Positions 37,080 to 45,301 are shown, numbered from the stretch's first letter. The stretch: 64,000 bases of DNA from Anaerolineae bacterium (GCA_020848035.1 JADLAX010000014.1:62001-126000); one strand, 5' to 3'. Made by a program: numbers and translations. Notes: generated by a model from the sequence alone, not told the origin.

Positions 37080-38275
37080 GTACCAGCCGTGAAGACCGCA
37101 TGCGGCTGGCCGCCTGCGCCGCGCAAACGCAGCATGGCCATCAGCGCCTGGCCTACGCCCAGCTCAGCCCCGACCTGCGCATAAAGCAAACTTCGGCCAA
37201 CTTTGCCAACATGGCCCTCGCCGCGCCCCAGCCGGAGGCAGAGCTGGTGGACCAGCTGCTCAGCGACGTTTTGTGGGAGTTTGTTGGTGCGGAGGCGGCG
37301 CTGCACGACGTGTGGACCGGCCAGGCCCCCTTTTTCCGGCTGGCGCACGTGAATCGGGAGCAGCCGGACGGCACCATGCACTACCTGACCTTTACCGTTT
37401 ACCGGCTGGAAGAAGAGGTCACTCTGGAAGGGCTGCTGCTGCTGGTGGAAGATGACACGGAATACGGCCGTCTCCATCATCAGCTCGTCCAGGATCGCAA
37501 CGAACTGCGTCTGGTGCAAGGCAAGCTGGCCGCCGCCAACAGCGAACTCTCCCGCATCGACCGCATGAAATCGCTCTTCCTCTCCATGGCCGCTCATGAC
37601 CTGCGCACGCCGCTCAGCGCCATCCAGGGCTACGCCGAAATGCTGCTGCTGGGCATTGCCGAACCGGGCTCGCCTAAATCGTTCCAATACCTGGACATCA
37701 TCCAGCAGCAGTCGGCCCGCCTCAACCAGCTCATCGACGACATTGTTGACCTGGATTTGATTGAACAGGGCAAGCTCACCCTCAACCTGAACGCCTGCGA
37801 CGTGAATCCACTGCTTCAGGAAGCCGCCAGCGCCTTTAAATTCCAGCTGGAACGACGCCGCATCACCGTCCACTACGAGCTGGTGGCCGGGCCGCTCCTC
37901 ATCTGGGCCGATGCGGAAAAGATGCTGCGGGTTTTAGATAACCTGGTGGGCAACGCCGTGAAGTACATGAGCGGCCAGGGGCAAATCACCCTACGCAGCC
38001 AGCGGCAGGCCGGGCAAGCCGTCATCGAGGTTGAAGACACCGGGCCGGGCATGACGGCCGAACAGCTAGACAATTTGTTTGTTCTTTATTATCGTTCAAA
38101 AGAAGTGGAAAAAAGCCCCGTCAAAGGCACCGGCCTGGGGTTGTTTATCGTTAAAACGATGGTGGAAGCGCATGGGGGGCAGATTCAGGTGGCCAGTCTG
38201 CCGGGCAAAGGCAGCAAGTTTACCATCCGGCTGCCCCTTCATCAGTCTGATAGCGCTGAAACCATTTTACAGTGA
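37076..38275 (+). CDS. Cytosolic sensor histidine kinase
   Basis: 399 aa, no membrane segments. An N-terminal PAS-like region (~20-140; LSPDLRIKQTSANFANM, TFTVYRLEEEVTLEGLLLLVEDDTE), a coiled-coil linker, the HisKA dimerisation domain with the phospho-His in MAAHDLRTPLSAIQGYAEM, and a HATPase_c domain with N box (LDNLVGNAVKYM), G1 (EDTGPGM) and G2 (KGTGLGLFIVK) motifs. The overlap with the GTPase gene suggests that the nucleotide state of the GTPase regulates this kinase (inference). The cognate regulator gene is 126 bp downstream. Confidence 0.93.
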   Translation: MSTSREDRMRLAACAAQTQHGHQRLAYAQLSPDLRIKQTSANFANMALAAPQPEAELVDQLLSDVLWEFVGAEAALHDVWTGQAPFFRLAHVNREQPDGTMHYLTFTVYRLEEEVTLEGLLLLVEDDTEYGRLHHQLVQDRNELRLVQGKLAAANSELSRIDRMKSLFLSMAAHDLRTPLSAIQGYAEMLLLGIAEPGSPKSFQYLDIIQQQSARLNQLIDDIVDLDLIEQGKLTLNLNACDVNPLLQEAASAFKFQLERRRITVHYELVAGPLLIWADAEKMLRVLDNLVGNAVKYMSGQGQITLRSQRQAGQAVIEVEDTGPGMTAEQLDNLFVLYYRSKEVEKSPVKGTGLGLFIVKTMVEAHGGQIQVASLPGKGSKFTIRLPLHQSDSAETILQ

Positions 38276-38401
38276 GAAAATTCGCAGCTCACAGGCACCT
38301 GTTCAGTTAACGTCCGGCACAAGGGCGCTGCTCTTACTTAAATTTAGTTCTGGCTTGTTTAGATAAGGTTCAATAAACCAGCCAACCGCTCAGGCAGTAA
38401 A

Positions 38402-39106
38402 ATGATTGGTGGCAAGAAGATTCTTGTAATTGATGACGACGTTTTTGTGCGCGAAATCGTATCAGAAACGATGCAGCAGGAAGGCGCGGTGGTTTTTACG
38501 GCCGAAAACGGCCAGGAGGGGCTGCGCCAGTTTTACGCCACCCAACCCGACCTGGTGCTGCTGGATGTGATGATGCCCCACATGACCGGCTGGGAAATCG
38601 GCCGTCAGATTCGCCAGCTGTCTAACGTGCCCATCATCATGCTCACCTCCCTCAGCAAAGAGGAAGACATCGTGCGCGGCCTCGATTATGGCGCGGTGGA
38701 TTACGTCACCAAGCCCTTCTCGCCCAAGGTGCTGGCCGCCCGCATCCGCGCCGCGCTGCGCCAGAGCAGCCAGGAGCCAGCCGCCAGAGACGAAAAGGTG
38801 GCCACCTTCCACGACGGCTACCTGACCATCGATCTGAACAGCCACCTGGTCACCTGCAACAACGCCCCGCTCAAGCTGACCAAAACGGAATACCGCGTAC
38901 TGGCTTACCTGGTGCAAAACGCCGGGCTGGTGCTTACCTTTGAGCAAATCCTGGAAAACGTCTGGGGCTGGGATTACCAGGACAGCATCCAGTACGTGCA
39001 CGTCTACGTCTCGCGGCTGCGCCAAAAAATCGAACCCGACCCGCAAAATCCGCATTACCTCCTCACCGAATACGGCACCGGCTACCGGTTTAAGAAAGCG
39101 GTGTAG
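38402..39106 (+). CDS. OmpR/PhoB-family response regulator
   Basis: 234 aa. Receiver domain (1-115): acidic pair in VIDDDVF, phospho-acceptor Asp in LVLLDVMMPHMTGWE, switch Thr in IIMLTSLS, Lys in YVTKPFSP. The winged-helix DNA-binding domain (135-232) has LTKTEYRVLAYLVQNAG, the transactivation loop VWGWDYQDSIQYVHVYVSRLRQKI and the wing YLLTEYGTGYRF. It follows its histidine kinase and is expected to bind direct repeats with 11-bp spacing; such repeats occur at 39232-39264, just downstream of this gene and before an ECF sigma gene. Confidence 0.95.
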   Translation: MIGGKKILVIDDDVFVREIVSETMQQEGAVVFTAENGQEGLRQFYATQPDLVLLDVMMPHMTGWEIGRQIRQLSNVPIIMLTSLSKEEDIVRGLDYGAVDYVTKPFSPKVLAARIRAALRQSSQEPAARDEKVATFHDGYLTIDLNSHLVTCNNAPLKLTKTEYRVLAYLVQNAGLVLTFEQILENVWGWDYQDSIQYVHVYVSRLRQKIEPDPQNPHYLLTEYGTGYRFKKAV

Positions 39107-39135
39107 GTTAATTCCCTTCGCAAGAATTTAAGGAA

Positions 39136-39175
39136 TGAAACGTGAAACGTGAGAAAACGCTCTTCACGTTTCACG
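39136..39175. repeat. Iterated-word hairpin (GTGAAAC family)
   Basis: CGTGAAACGTGA (39141-39152) pairs perfectly with TCACGTTTCACG (39164-39175), loop 11 nt. It lies 30 nt after the response-regulator stop and may act as its terminator. Same family as 40022-40066, 41705-41755 and 55538-55579. Confidence 0.85.
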
Positions 39176-39231
39176 CTCCACACCCTCGCCGCCTAACCCC
39201 ACCTTTCCCCCACTCCTCCCCTCGTCACAAA

Positions 39232-39264
39232 TTTTTAGAACTTTTTTAGAACCTTTTTAGAAGG
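39232..39264 (+). promoter_or_regulatory. Three 11-bp direct repeats, likely response-regulator operator
   Basis: TTTTTAGAA occurs three times with TAGAA beginning at 39236, 39247 and 39258, exactly one helical turn (11 bp) apart, in the 306-bp space between the response-regulator gene and the second ECF sigma gene. OmpR/PhoB-type regulators bind tandem repeats with this spacing. No clear -10 could be assigned downstream. The remaining spacer holds one hairpin and nothing else I recognise. Confidence 0.65.
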
Positions 39265-39412
39265 TGTTGAGTCCGGCTGGTTAAGCTACCTGTTAGTGAT
39301 GATTTGACAATGCGACGAAGTTTTGCCCGGTGAACGAGTCACCTGGGCGGCTGCGTCGCGTTTTGGGCTACTGAGTTGTATCGAGGAAACACGAAGCGAG
39401 GGGTAAACCAGG

Positions 39413-40018
39413 ATGGAACGCACCAGTGACACCACATTAACCGACCTGCCAGACGACGAGCTGGTGGCCCTGTGCCAGGCGCAGGGCAGCTACGACGACC
39501 GACCGATTCAGGAGCTGTTGCACCGTTACCAAAACATGGTGTGGCGGGTTTGCTACAGCTTTATGCGCAATGCACAAGATGCTGAGGATTTGACGCAGGA
39601 GGTTTTTCTGCGCGTTTACCGCAGCCTGCCCCATTTTGAGGGGCGATCTTCCCTCAAAACGTGGATTTACCGCATTGCCCTGAACACCTGCAAAAACGAA
39701 ATCCGGCACCGCAGCCGCCGCCCGCAAACGGCCGAATCCGATGTGCAAACCCTGGCCGACGTGCTGCCCGCAACCACCACCACGGAAAGCGAGTGGCAAA
39801 AAATCAACACGCGCCGCCAGCTGGCCGTAGCCTTTTCCCGGCTGCGCCCGGAAGAGTACGACATTTTAACCTTGCGTGATGTGGAGGAACGGCCGTATAC
39901 CGAAATCGCCGAAATGCTCTCCATCAACCTGAGCGCCGCCAAAATGCGGGCCAAGCGCGCCCGCGAATCGCTTAAGCTGAACCTGTACCAGGTGGCGGGC
40001 AGCGAGTTTGCAATTTAG
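39413..40018 (+). CDS. ECF-type RNA polymerase sigma factor (copy 2)
   Basis: 201 aa. Region 2 (IQELLHRYQNMVWRVCYSFMRNAQDAEDLTQEVFLRVYR, FKTWIYRIALNTC-like) and region 4 (VEERPYTEIAEMLSINLSAAKMRAKRAR) are both complete and closely resemble the sigma factor at 32299. No anti-sigma gene follows; instead a hairpin and a convergent peptidase gene. Control is therefore probably at transcription, by the OmpR-type regulator through the direct repeats upstream (inference). Confidence 0.92.
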   Translation: MERTSDTTLTDLPDDELVALCQAQGSYDDRPIQELLHRYQNMVWRVCYSFMRNAQDAEDLTQEVFLRVYRSLPHFEGRSSLKTWIYRIALNTCKNEIRHRSRRPQTAESDVQTLADVLPATTTTESEWQKINTRRQLAVAFSRLRPEEYDILTLRDVEERPYTEIAEMLSINLSAAKMRAKRARESLKLNLYQVAGSEFAI

Positions 40019-40021
40019 AAA

Positions 40022-40066
40022 CGTGAAGCGTGAAACGTGAGCAGAAATCACGTTTCACGTTTCACG
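40022..40066. repeat. Iterated-word hairpin (GTGAAAC family) between convergent genes
   Basis: 19-bp arms with a single mismatch (40022-40040 and 40048-40066), loop 7 nt, starting 4 nt after the sigma stop and ending 9 nt before the peptidase stop. Positioned as a bidirectional terminator. Confidence 0.88.
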
Positions 40067-40074
40067 CCCTCTTC

Positions 40075-41628
40075 TCACTCCAGCCACTCCGCAAAAAAGT
40101 CGTCCAGGGAACGCCCAACGGCCGTTTCCATCACCGCGCGGAACTCATCATCGCTGGCGGTGCCGCCGCCGTAGGTGGCAAAGTAGGTTTGCAGCCCGCT
40201 AAAAAACGCCTCGTCCCCCATCTCCTGCCGCAGTTCGTGTACAAAAAGCGCCCCGCCAAAGTAGGTGTTGAAGCTAAACAGCTGCGCGGGCGGCGGATTG
40301 CCCAGGGGGAAACCGTCGCCGTTGTCTTCCACGGCCGATCGCACCGCTTCCATCGTCAGTTCCAACTCCTCCGGATCGTCCCGGTTTTCCCACATCAGCT
40401 GCACGTAGGTGGCAAACCCCTCGTTGCGCCACATCTGCTGCCACGAATCCAGGCTGACCCAGTTGCCAAACCACATGTGGGCCAGCTCGTGCATCACGGT
40501 GATCTCCCCGATCATGTTGTTGGCCAGCAGCACCATCGTCTGCGTTTCTAGCGACACGCCGGAAACGTCGGCGGTGACAAAGCCAAACGCCTCGTAGGGG
40601 TACGGTCCAAACAGTTCACTCATCCAGTCGATCGCTTCGCCGAGGTCAGCAACGGCCGTTGCAAATTCCCCCCTCGCTGTATCCGTCACGTAATGGCGCA
40701 GCAAGACGCCCTCAGGCGACCGGTTTTCCAGCCGCTCAAACTCGCCCACCACCACCGTGGCCAGGTAGGAGGCCATCAAATGGTTGTGCTCCCAGATGAA
40801 GGTGCTGCTGTCCGCACCGTCAATCTGGTCGATGAGCAGGCCGTTGGCGACGGCCGTTAACCCCTGCGGCACGGTAATTTCAAAACGGTAGGTGGCCTTG
40901 TCGCGCGGATGGTCGTTGTTGGGGAACCAGAAGCGCGACCCATCCGGCTCGGACAGTACGTAGATGCTTTCGCCGTTGACAAAGCTCATGCCCACCGCCG
41001 CCGCAAACCCGACGTAGGGCGACGGCCGTTCCACCGGATCGCCCGCGTAGCTGATCGACAGGGCAAAGGGGCTGTTTTCGGCCAGCGGTTGGGCGGGGAA
41101 GAGGATGAGCTTGTCGTTTTCGTGGGCAAAGGCAACCGGCTGGCCATCGAGCAGCGCTTCCGTCACTTCAAAGCCAACAAAGTCCAGCGACAGCGCGGCC
41201 AGCGCCGGGGCCGTCACCACGCCGCGAATCTCCACCGTGGCGTCGATATTTTCCACCGCCGGGTCCAGCGCCAGGATCAGCGTGTAGTGGGTCACGTCGT
41301 AGCCCGCGTTGCCCAGCTCCGGCGCATACGGATCGCCGATGGACAGTCCGTCTGGTGACGGCGTAGCGGTGGGTTCTGGCGGCTGGGTGGCAACGGCCGT
41401 TGGCGAAACAATCAGCGTCGGTGTTGGCGCCAGCTGGCTGACGGCCGTGCTGGGGGGCAGCGTGGCCGTGGGGGTGGGGGTGGGTACGGCCGTTTCGCCA
41501 CACCCCGCCAGCCACAAAACTAAAATCAGCAGATTACGCAGATTAAAAAGATAAAATCTATTCAATCTGCGTAATCTTTGATTTGTACCCTTAATTTTCG
41601 GTTTGAACGCTTGCTTTTTCATTGCCAT
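40075..41628 (-). CDS. M1-family zinc metallopeptidase lipoprotein
   Basis: 517 aa. N-terminal signal peptide with lipobox (WLAGC), a Thr/Pro-rich linker, an M1 N-terminal beta domain (~105-290) and a gluzincin catalytic domain. The zinc site is HELAH at 380-384 with the third ligand Glu in WRNEGFATY 19 residues later. The substrate-binding GxMEN motif of aminopeptidases is replaced by SGVSLETQT, so aminopeptidase specificity may be altered. Acts outside the membrane. The region coding for the signal peptide contains an intergenic-type repeat hairpin (41531-41577). An alternative start ATG lies at 41622, better placed behind GGGGA. Confidence 0.9.
   Translation of the reverse strand: MAMKKQAFKPKIKGTNQRLRRLNRFYLFNLRNLLILVLWLAGCGETAVPTPTPTATLPPSTAVSQLAPTPTLIVSPTAVATQPPEPTATPSPDGLSIGDPYAPELGNAGYDVTHYTLILALDPAVENIDATVEIRGVVTAPALAALSLDFVGFEVTEALLDGQPVAFAHENDKLILFPAQPLAENSPFALSISYAGDPVERPSPYVGFAAAVGMSFVNGESIYVLSEPDGSRFWFPNNDHPRDKATYRFEITVPQGLTAVANGLLIDQIDGADSSTFIWEHNHLMASYLATVVVGEFERLENRSPEGVLLRHYVTDTARGEFATAVADLGEAIDWMSELFGPYPYEAFGFVTADVSGVSLETQTMVLLANNMIGEITVMHELAHMWFGNWVSLDSWQQMWRNEGFATYVQLMWENRDDPEELELTMEAVRSAVEDNGDGFPLGNPPPAQLFSFNTYFGGALFVHELRQEMGDEAFFSGLQTYFATYGGGTASDDEFRAVMETAVGRSLDDFFAEWLE
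41531..41577. repeat. AATCTGCG-family hairpin inside a signal-peptide coding region
   Basis: AGATTACGCAGATT (41531-41544) pairs perfectly with AATCTGCGTAATCT (41564-41577) around a 19-nt loop. Same word family as 21392-21455 and 25841-25900, but here it is translated as part of the M1 peptidase N-terminus (RLRRLNRFYLFNLRNL). Confidence 0.85.
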
Positions 41629-41704
41629 TTCCCCATACTTTTCTCGCAGTGGCTAACGAGCCACGCACACCCAGCGACGGGTCTTTGGGATTTCGTGGGG
41701 CTTG

Positions 41705-41755
41705 GCGTGAAACGTGAAACGTGATGCCTCTCTGCTCACGTTTCACGTTTCACGC
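41705..41755. repeat. Iterated-word hairpin (GTGAAAC family), 20-bp perfect arms
   Basis: 41705-41724 pairs perfectly with 41736-41755 (three GTGAAAC-type words per arm), loop 11 nt. It sits between divergent genes (M1 peptidase, MEMO-like), so a pure terminator role does not explain it. Confidence 0.9.
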
Positions 41756-41819
41756 TTCACGAACTGTCACCCCCTTGAGTTCCCAAAAAGCCCCGGCCAC
41801 TAAAACCAGGAGCAACCCA

Positions 41820-43043
41820 TTGGACGAAAAACCCCGTCTGCGCCAGCTTGATTTCCAACCAGTGTATCACCAGGGTGAACAAATGTGGTACCTGCGCGAC
41901 CCGCTGGAATTGTCCAGCGACCAGCTCATCATGCCCCCTGGCCTGGCGCAGCTCCTCCTCTTTTGTGACGGCAGCCGCACCCCGGCGCAAATCCACGCCG
42001 ACTTTTGCGACTATATCAACCAGCGGCTCGATTTTGCCATTACCGAGCAGGCGCTGGCCCAGCTAGACGCCGCCTGCCTGTTCGACAACGGCCGTGCCCG
42101 GCAAGCATTGCAAGCGCAAAAAGATGCCTTCCGCAGCCAACCGCACCGCCCGCCGGCGCTGGCCAACCTGAGCTACCCCGGCAACCCGCGCCAGCTCACG
42201 ATGATGCTGGACGATTACGGCAAAGACGATAATCTGAACGGCTGGCAGCCGTGGCGCGGCCGGGCAATTATTTCGCCGCACATCGACTACCCTCGCGGCG
42301 GTAAGGTGTACTCTAAAGTGTGGCAGCGGGCGAAAACGGCCGTTCTCGAAGCCGATCTCGTCATCATTTTAGGCACCGACCACAACGGCGGGCGGGGCAC
42401 CTTCACCCTGACGCGCCAGCCGTACGCCACGCCGTACGGCGTCCTGCCCACCGATGTGGTGCTGGTGGACGAACTGGCCGCGGCCATTGGCGAAGGCTCC
42501 GCCTTTGCCGAGGAGCTGCACCATCGCAAGGAACATTCGATTGAGCTTTCGGCCGTCTGGCTGCACTATATTTACCAGCAGGCGGGCATCGACCCCAAGC
42601 CGATGGTGCCGATTTTGTGCGGTTCGTTCCACCATTTTGTGATGAATGGGCACCATCCCGCAGAGGATGATTTGCTTGGAACGGCCGTTACCACCCTCCA
42701 GCGCGCCACCGCCGACAAAAAAGTGCTCATCGTCGCCTCGGTGGACTTTGCCCACGTTGGCCCCGCCTTTGGCGATGACTATGTGATGGACGACGGCCGT
42801 CGCGCCGCCCTGCGCCAGGCGGATCACAACCTGATCCAGGCCATCATTCGCGGCGACGACGCCAGCTTTTACGACCAGATTGCCGCCGTGGAAGACCGCA
42901 ACAAAGTGTGCGGCTTCTCGTCCATCTACCTGCTGCTGCGCTACCTGCAAGCCACCGAAGGCGTCCAAGTGGCCTACGACCAGTGCCCCGCCGACGAGCA
43001 AAACCACTCCCTCGTCTCCATCGCCGGCATTTTGCTAGAGTGA
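41820..43043 (+). CDS. MEMO1/AmmeMemoRadiSam protein B family protein
   Basis: 407 aa. The C-terminal ~280 residues are a MEMO1-like domain with the conserved His/Cys set: SPHIDYPRGG, LGTDHNGGRG, HHRKEHSIEL, VDFAHVG and KVCGFSSIY. MEMO proteins resemble extradiol dioxygenases and act in an uncharacterised redox pathway, often with a radical SAM partner, which is not present here. The N-terminal ~120 residues are a separate helical region (LRDPLELSSDQLIMPPGL). I place the start at TTG 41820 because GGAG lies 7 nt upstream; the longer frame from 41721 would translate the GTGAAAC repeat hairpin. Confidence 0.85.
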   Translation: MDEKPRLRQLDFQPVYHQGEQMWYLRDPLELSSDQLIMPPGLAQLLLFCDGSRTPAQIHADFCDYINQRLDFAITEQALAQLDAACLFDNGRARQALQAQKDAFRSQPHRPPALANLSYPGNPRQLTMMLDDYGKDDNLNGWQPWRGRAIISPHIDYPRGGKVYSKVWQRAKTAVLEADLVIILGTDHNGGRGTFTLTRQPYATPYGVLPTDVVLVDELAAAIGEGSAFAEELHHRKEHSIELSAVWLHYIYQQAGIDPKPMVPILCGSFHHFVMNGHHPAEDDLLGTAVTTLQRATADKKVLIVASVDFAHVGPAFGDDYVMDDGRRAALRQADHNLIQAIIRGDDASFYDQIAAVEDRNKVCGFSSIYLLLRYLQATEGVQVAYDQCPADEQNHSLVSIAGILLE

Positions 43044-43067
43044 TTTTTAGCCACGGATTGCACGGAT

Positions 43068-43161
43068 TTTCGCGGATTGAATGGTCTGGCAAAAATGATG
43101 AGCAGCTAACACGATTCAGCCCTCACAACCGGATACCCAAAATCGGTCTTAATCCGCGAAA
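43068..43161. repeat. CGGATT-word inverted repeat between convergent genes
   Basis: TTTCGCGGATT (43068-43078) pairs with AATCCGCGAAA (43151-43161); outer words TTTAGCCACGG and CCGCGGCTAAA extend the pairing with one mismatch. The loop is long (72 nt). Fills the gap between the MEMO-like and CoA-ligase stops. Confidence 0.75.
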
Positions 43162-43173
43162 TCCGCGGCTAAA

Positions 43174-45288
43174 TCATTCACCCAATCGCGCCCGGACATC
43201 GAGGGCGAGGGCGGCGGTGGGCAAGACGCGCAGGGGGTTGATTTCGATTTCGGCCAGCTGCGGGCAGTCGGCGGCGAGCTGGCCCAGGCGGAGGATGGTT
43301 TGGAGCACGGCCGTTTCATCCCCCGCCGCTACATTGCGATAACCAGCCAACTTGCGCCCCGCCCAGGTGTTGGCTAGCAGCGATTTCGCTTCCGCCAGCG
43401 TCAGCGGAGCCAGGGCGAAGGCGACATCCTTCAACCCCTCCACCTCCACCCCGCCCGAGCCAAACATCAGCACCGGGCCAAACTGCGGGTCGCGCACCAC
43501 GCCCACGATGACTTCCTGCCCGTCGGGGATCATCGGCTGGATGAGGACGCCATCGAGGTTGGCCTGGGGCACGGCCGTTTCCACATCCAGTATCATTTGC
43601 GTGAACGCGGTGGCAACGGCCGTTTCCTCTCCCACATTCAGCACCACCCCACCCACATCCGACTTGTGCGGCACGTCCGCCGAGGCGATTTTGAGGGCCA
43701 CCGGCAGCCCGACCTGCCGGGCCAGCGCCACCGCTTCGTCGGCCGTCGTGGCCAGGCCGCTGCCGGGCACGGGAATGCCGTACGCGGTGAGGAGAGTTTG
43801 GCAAACGGCCGTTGGCAAAAATGCACCCGGTTGGGTGTCATCGTCGGTCAGGATTTGCTGGGCTTGAGCGGTGGCGGCGGGACACGGCCGTTCCGGTTCA
43901 CTGCGCACCGTCTGCAAAAATTCGGCGCGGCGCGACAAAATCGCCAGGGCACCCGCCGCTCGTTCGGGGAAGCGATATTCCGGCACTTTGGCCGCCCGAA
44001 AATGCTCTACCGCCTCCTGAATCATCTTCTCGCCCATCAGGGCCACCACCACCGGCTTGCCCGTGGCGTAAATAATCGGCAGCATCGCCTTGGCCACGCC
44101 CCCGGCGGAATGCATCGGCGGCGGCGGCAGAATGACCATCACGCTGTCTACCCCCGCATCCTCCAGCAAAATGCGCAGGCAGACGGCGTACTGCTCCGGC
44201 GACGCCCCCGCCAGCATGTCCACCGGGTTGTGCAGACTGGCCGCCTCCGGCAAAATTTTCCGCAGCGCCGCTTCGGTCTCTGGGGCCAGGGTAGCCAGCT
44301 GCAAATTGTTCGCCTCCAGCGCGTCGGCGGCGGTGACGCCGGGGCCACCCGCATTGGTCAACACCGCCACGCGCCGACCCGGCGGCAGCGGGCACCAGGC
44401 CAGCGCCCGCGCCCAGTCGAACAACTCCTCGCTCGTCTCGGCGCGCATTACGCCCGCGCGAGCAAACGCCGCATCAAACGCCGATTCCTGCCCGGCCAGC
44501 GCCCCGGTGTGTGAGGCGACGGCGCGCTGCCCGCTGGCAAAGCGGCCCACCTTCAGCGCCAATACCGGCTTCTGGCGCGATACCTGTTCGGCCACCTGCA
44601 CAAAACGACGGCCGTCTGACACCCCTTCCAAATACAGCGTGACCACGCGCGTGTGCGGATCGGCGGCAACGGCCGTTAACACATCGGTCTCGGTCACGTC
44701 CAGCTGATTGCCCAAACTGACCAATCGCGACAGGCCAAACCCTTGCCCGCGCGCCCAATCGATCACTGCGGCGCAAATCGCGCCAGAGTGGGAGATGAAG
44801 GCGACGGCGCCCGGCGTGGGGCCAGGCGGCGGCAAAAAGGTGGTGTCCAGCGGCAGGTGCGTATCCAGCAGGCCAATGCAGTTTGGCCCGATGAGACGGA
44901 TGCCAAACTGCTGCGCCACGCGCAGACAGTCCGCTTCCAGCGCCGCGCCCGCCGCGCCGGTTTCGCGGAAGCCTCCGGCTGCCAGGATGGCAGCACGAAT
45001 GCCGCGCTCACCGCACTCGGCGATGGCCTGGGGCATGGCAGGGGCAGGCACCAGCAGGACGGCGAGGTCTACGGGGTCGGGAATGTGGGAAATGTGGGAG
45101 TGTAACGGCCGTTCCAACAGCGTCCCCCCACCCGGATTCACAAAATGGATTGCGCCCGCGTAGCCACTCTGCACCAAATTCCGCGCCAGGCCAAAGCCCA
45201 GCTTCATCGGGTTCCGCGAGGCACCCACCAAAACAATGCCCTGCGGCTCAAAAAAGGGAAGGAGTGTGGGATCAACAGGTAAACTCAT
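43174..45288 (-). CDS. ADP-forming acyl-CoA (acetate-CoA) ligase, fused alpha-beta
   Basis: 704 aa single-chain ACD. CoA-binding Rossmann domain (~10-130; IVLVGASRNPMKLGFGLARNL, GPNCIGLLDT), CoA-ligase domains (~150-460) with the phospho-His loop in AVASHTGALAG, and a C-terminal ATP-grasp domain (~480-704; VALKIASADVPHKSDVGGVVLNV, GVVRDPQFGPVLMFGSGG). Converts acyl-CoA + ADP + Pi to acid + CoA + ATP, giving substrate-level phosphorylation, or runs in reverse. Acetate is the commonest substrate in the family, but others cannot be excluded. Confidence 0.93.
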   Translation of the reverse strand: MSLPVDPTLLPFFEPQGIVLVGASRNPMKLGFGLARNLVQSGYAGAIHFVNPGGGTLLERPLHSHISHIPDPVDLAVLLVPAPAMPQAIAECGERGIRAAILAAGGFRETGAAGAALEADCLRVAQQFGIRLIGPNCIGLLDTHLPLDTTFLPPPGPTPGAVAFISHSGAICAAVIDWARGQGFGLSRLVSLGNQLDVTETDVLTAVAADPHTRVVTLYLEGVSDGRRFVQVAEQVSRQKPVLALKVGRFASGQRAVASHTGALAGQESAFDAAFARAGVMRAETSEELFDWARALAWCPLPPGRRVAVLTNAGGPGVTAADALEANNLQLATLAPETEAALRKILPEAASLHNPVDMLAGASPEQYAVCLRILLEDAGVDSVMVILPPPPMHSAGGVAKAMLPIIYATGKPVVVALMGEKMIQEAVEHFRAAKVPEYRFPERAAGALAILSRRAEFLQTVRSEPERPCPAATAQAQQILTDDDTQPGAFLPTAVCQTLLTAYGIPVPGSGLATTADEAVALARQVGLPVALKIASADVPHKSDVGGVVLNVGEETAVATAFTQMILDVETAVPQANLDGVLIQPMIPDGQEVIVGVVRDPQFGPVLMFGSGGVEVEGLKDVAFALAPLTLAEAKSLLANTWAGRKLAGYRNVAAGDETAVLQTILRLGQLAADCPQLAEIEINPLRVLPTAALALDVRARLGE

Positions 45289-45301
45289 ATTCTGTGTCCA
45301 A

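Noticed and set aside
39304..39309. TTGACA before the second ECF sigma gene as a -35 box
   Set aside because: No acceptable -10 lies 16-19 bp downstream.
41721..41819. Upstream extension of the MEMO-like protein
   Set aside because: It would translate a GTGAAAC repeat hairpin and ignores the GGAG site placed for the TTG at 41820.
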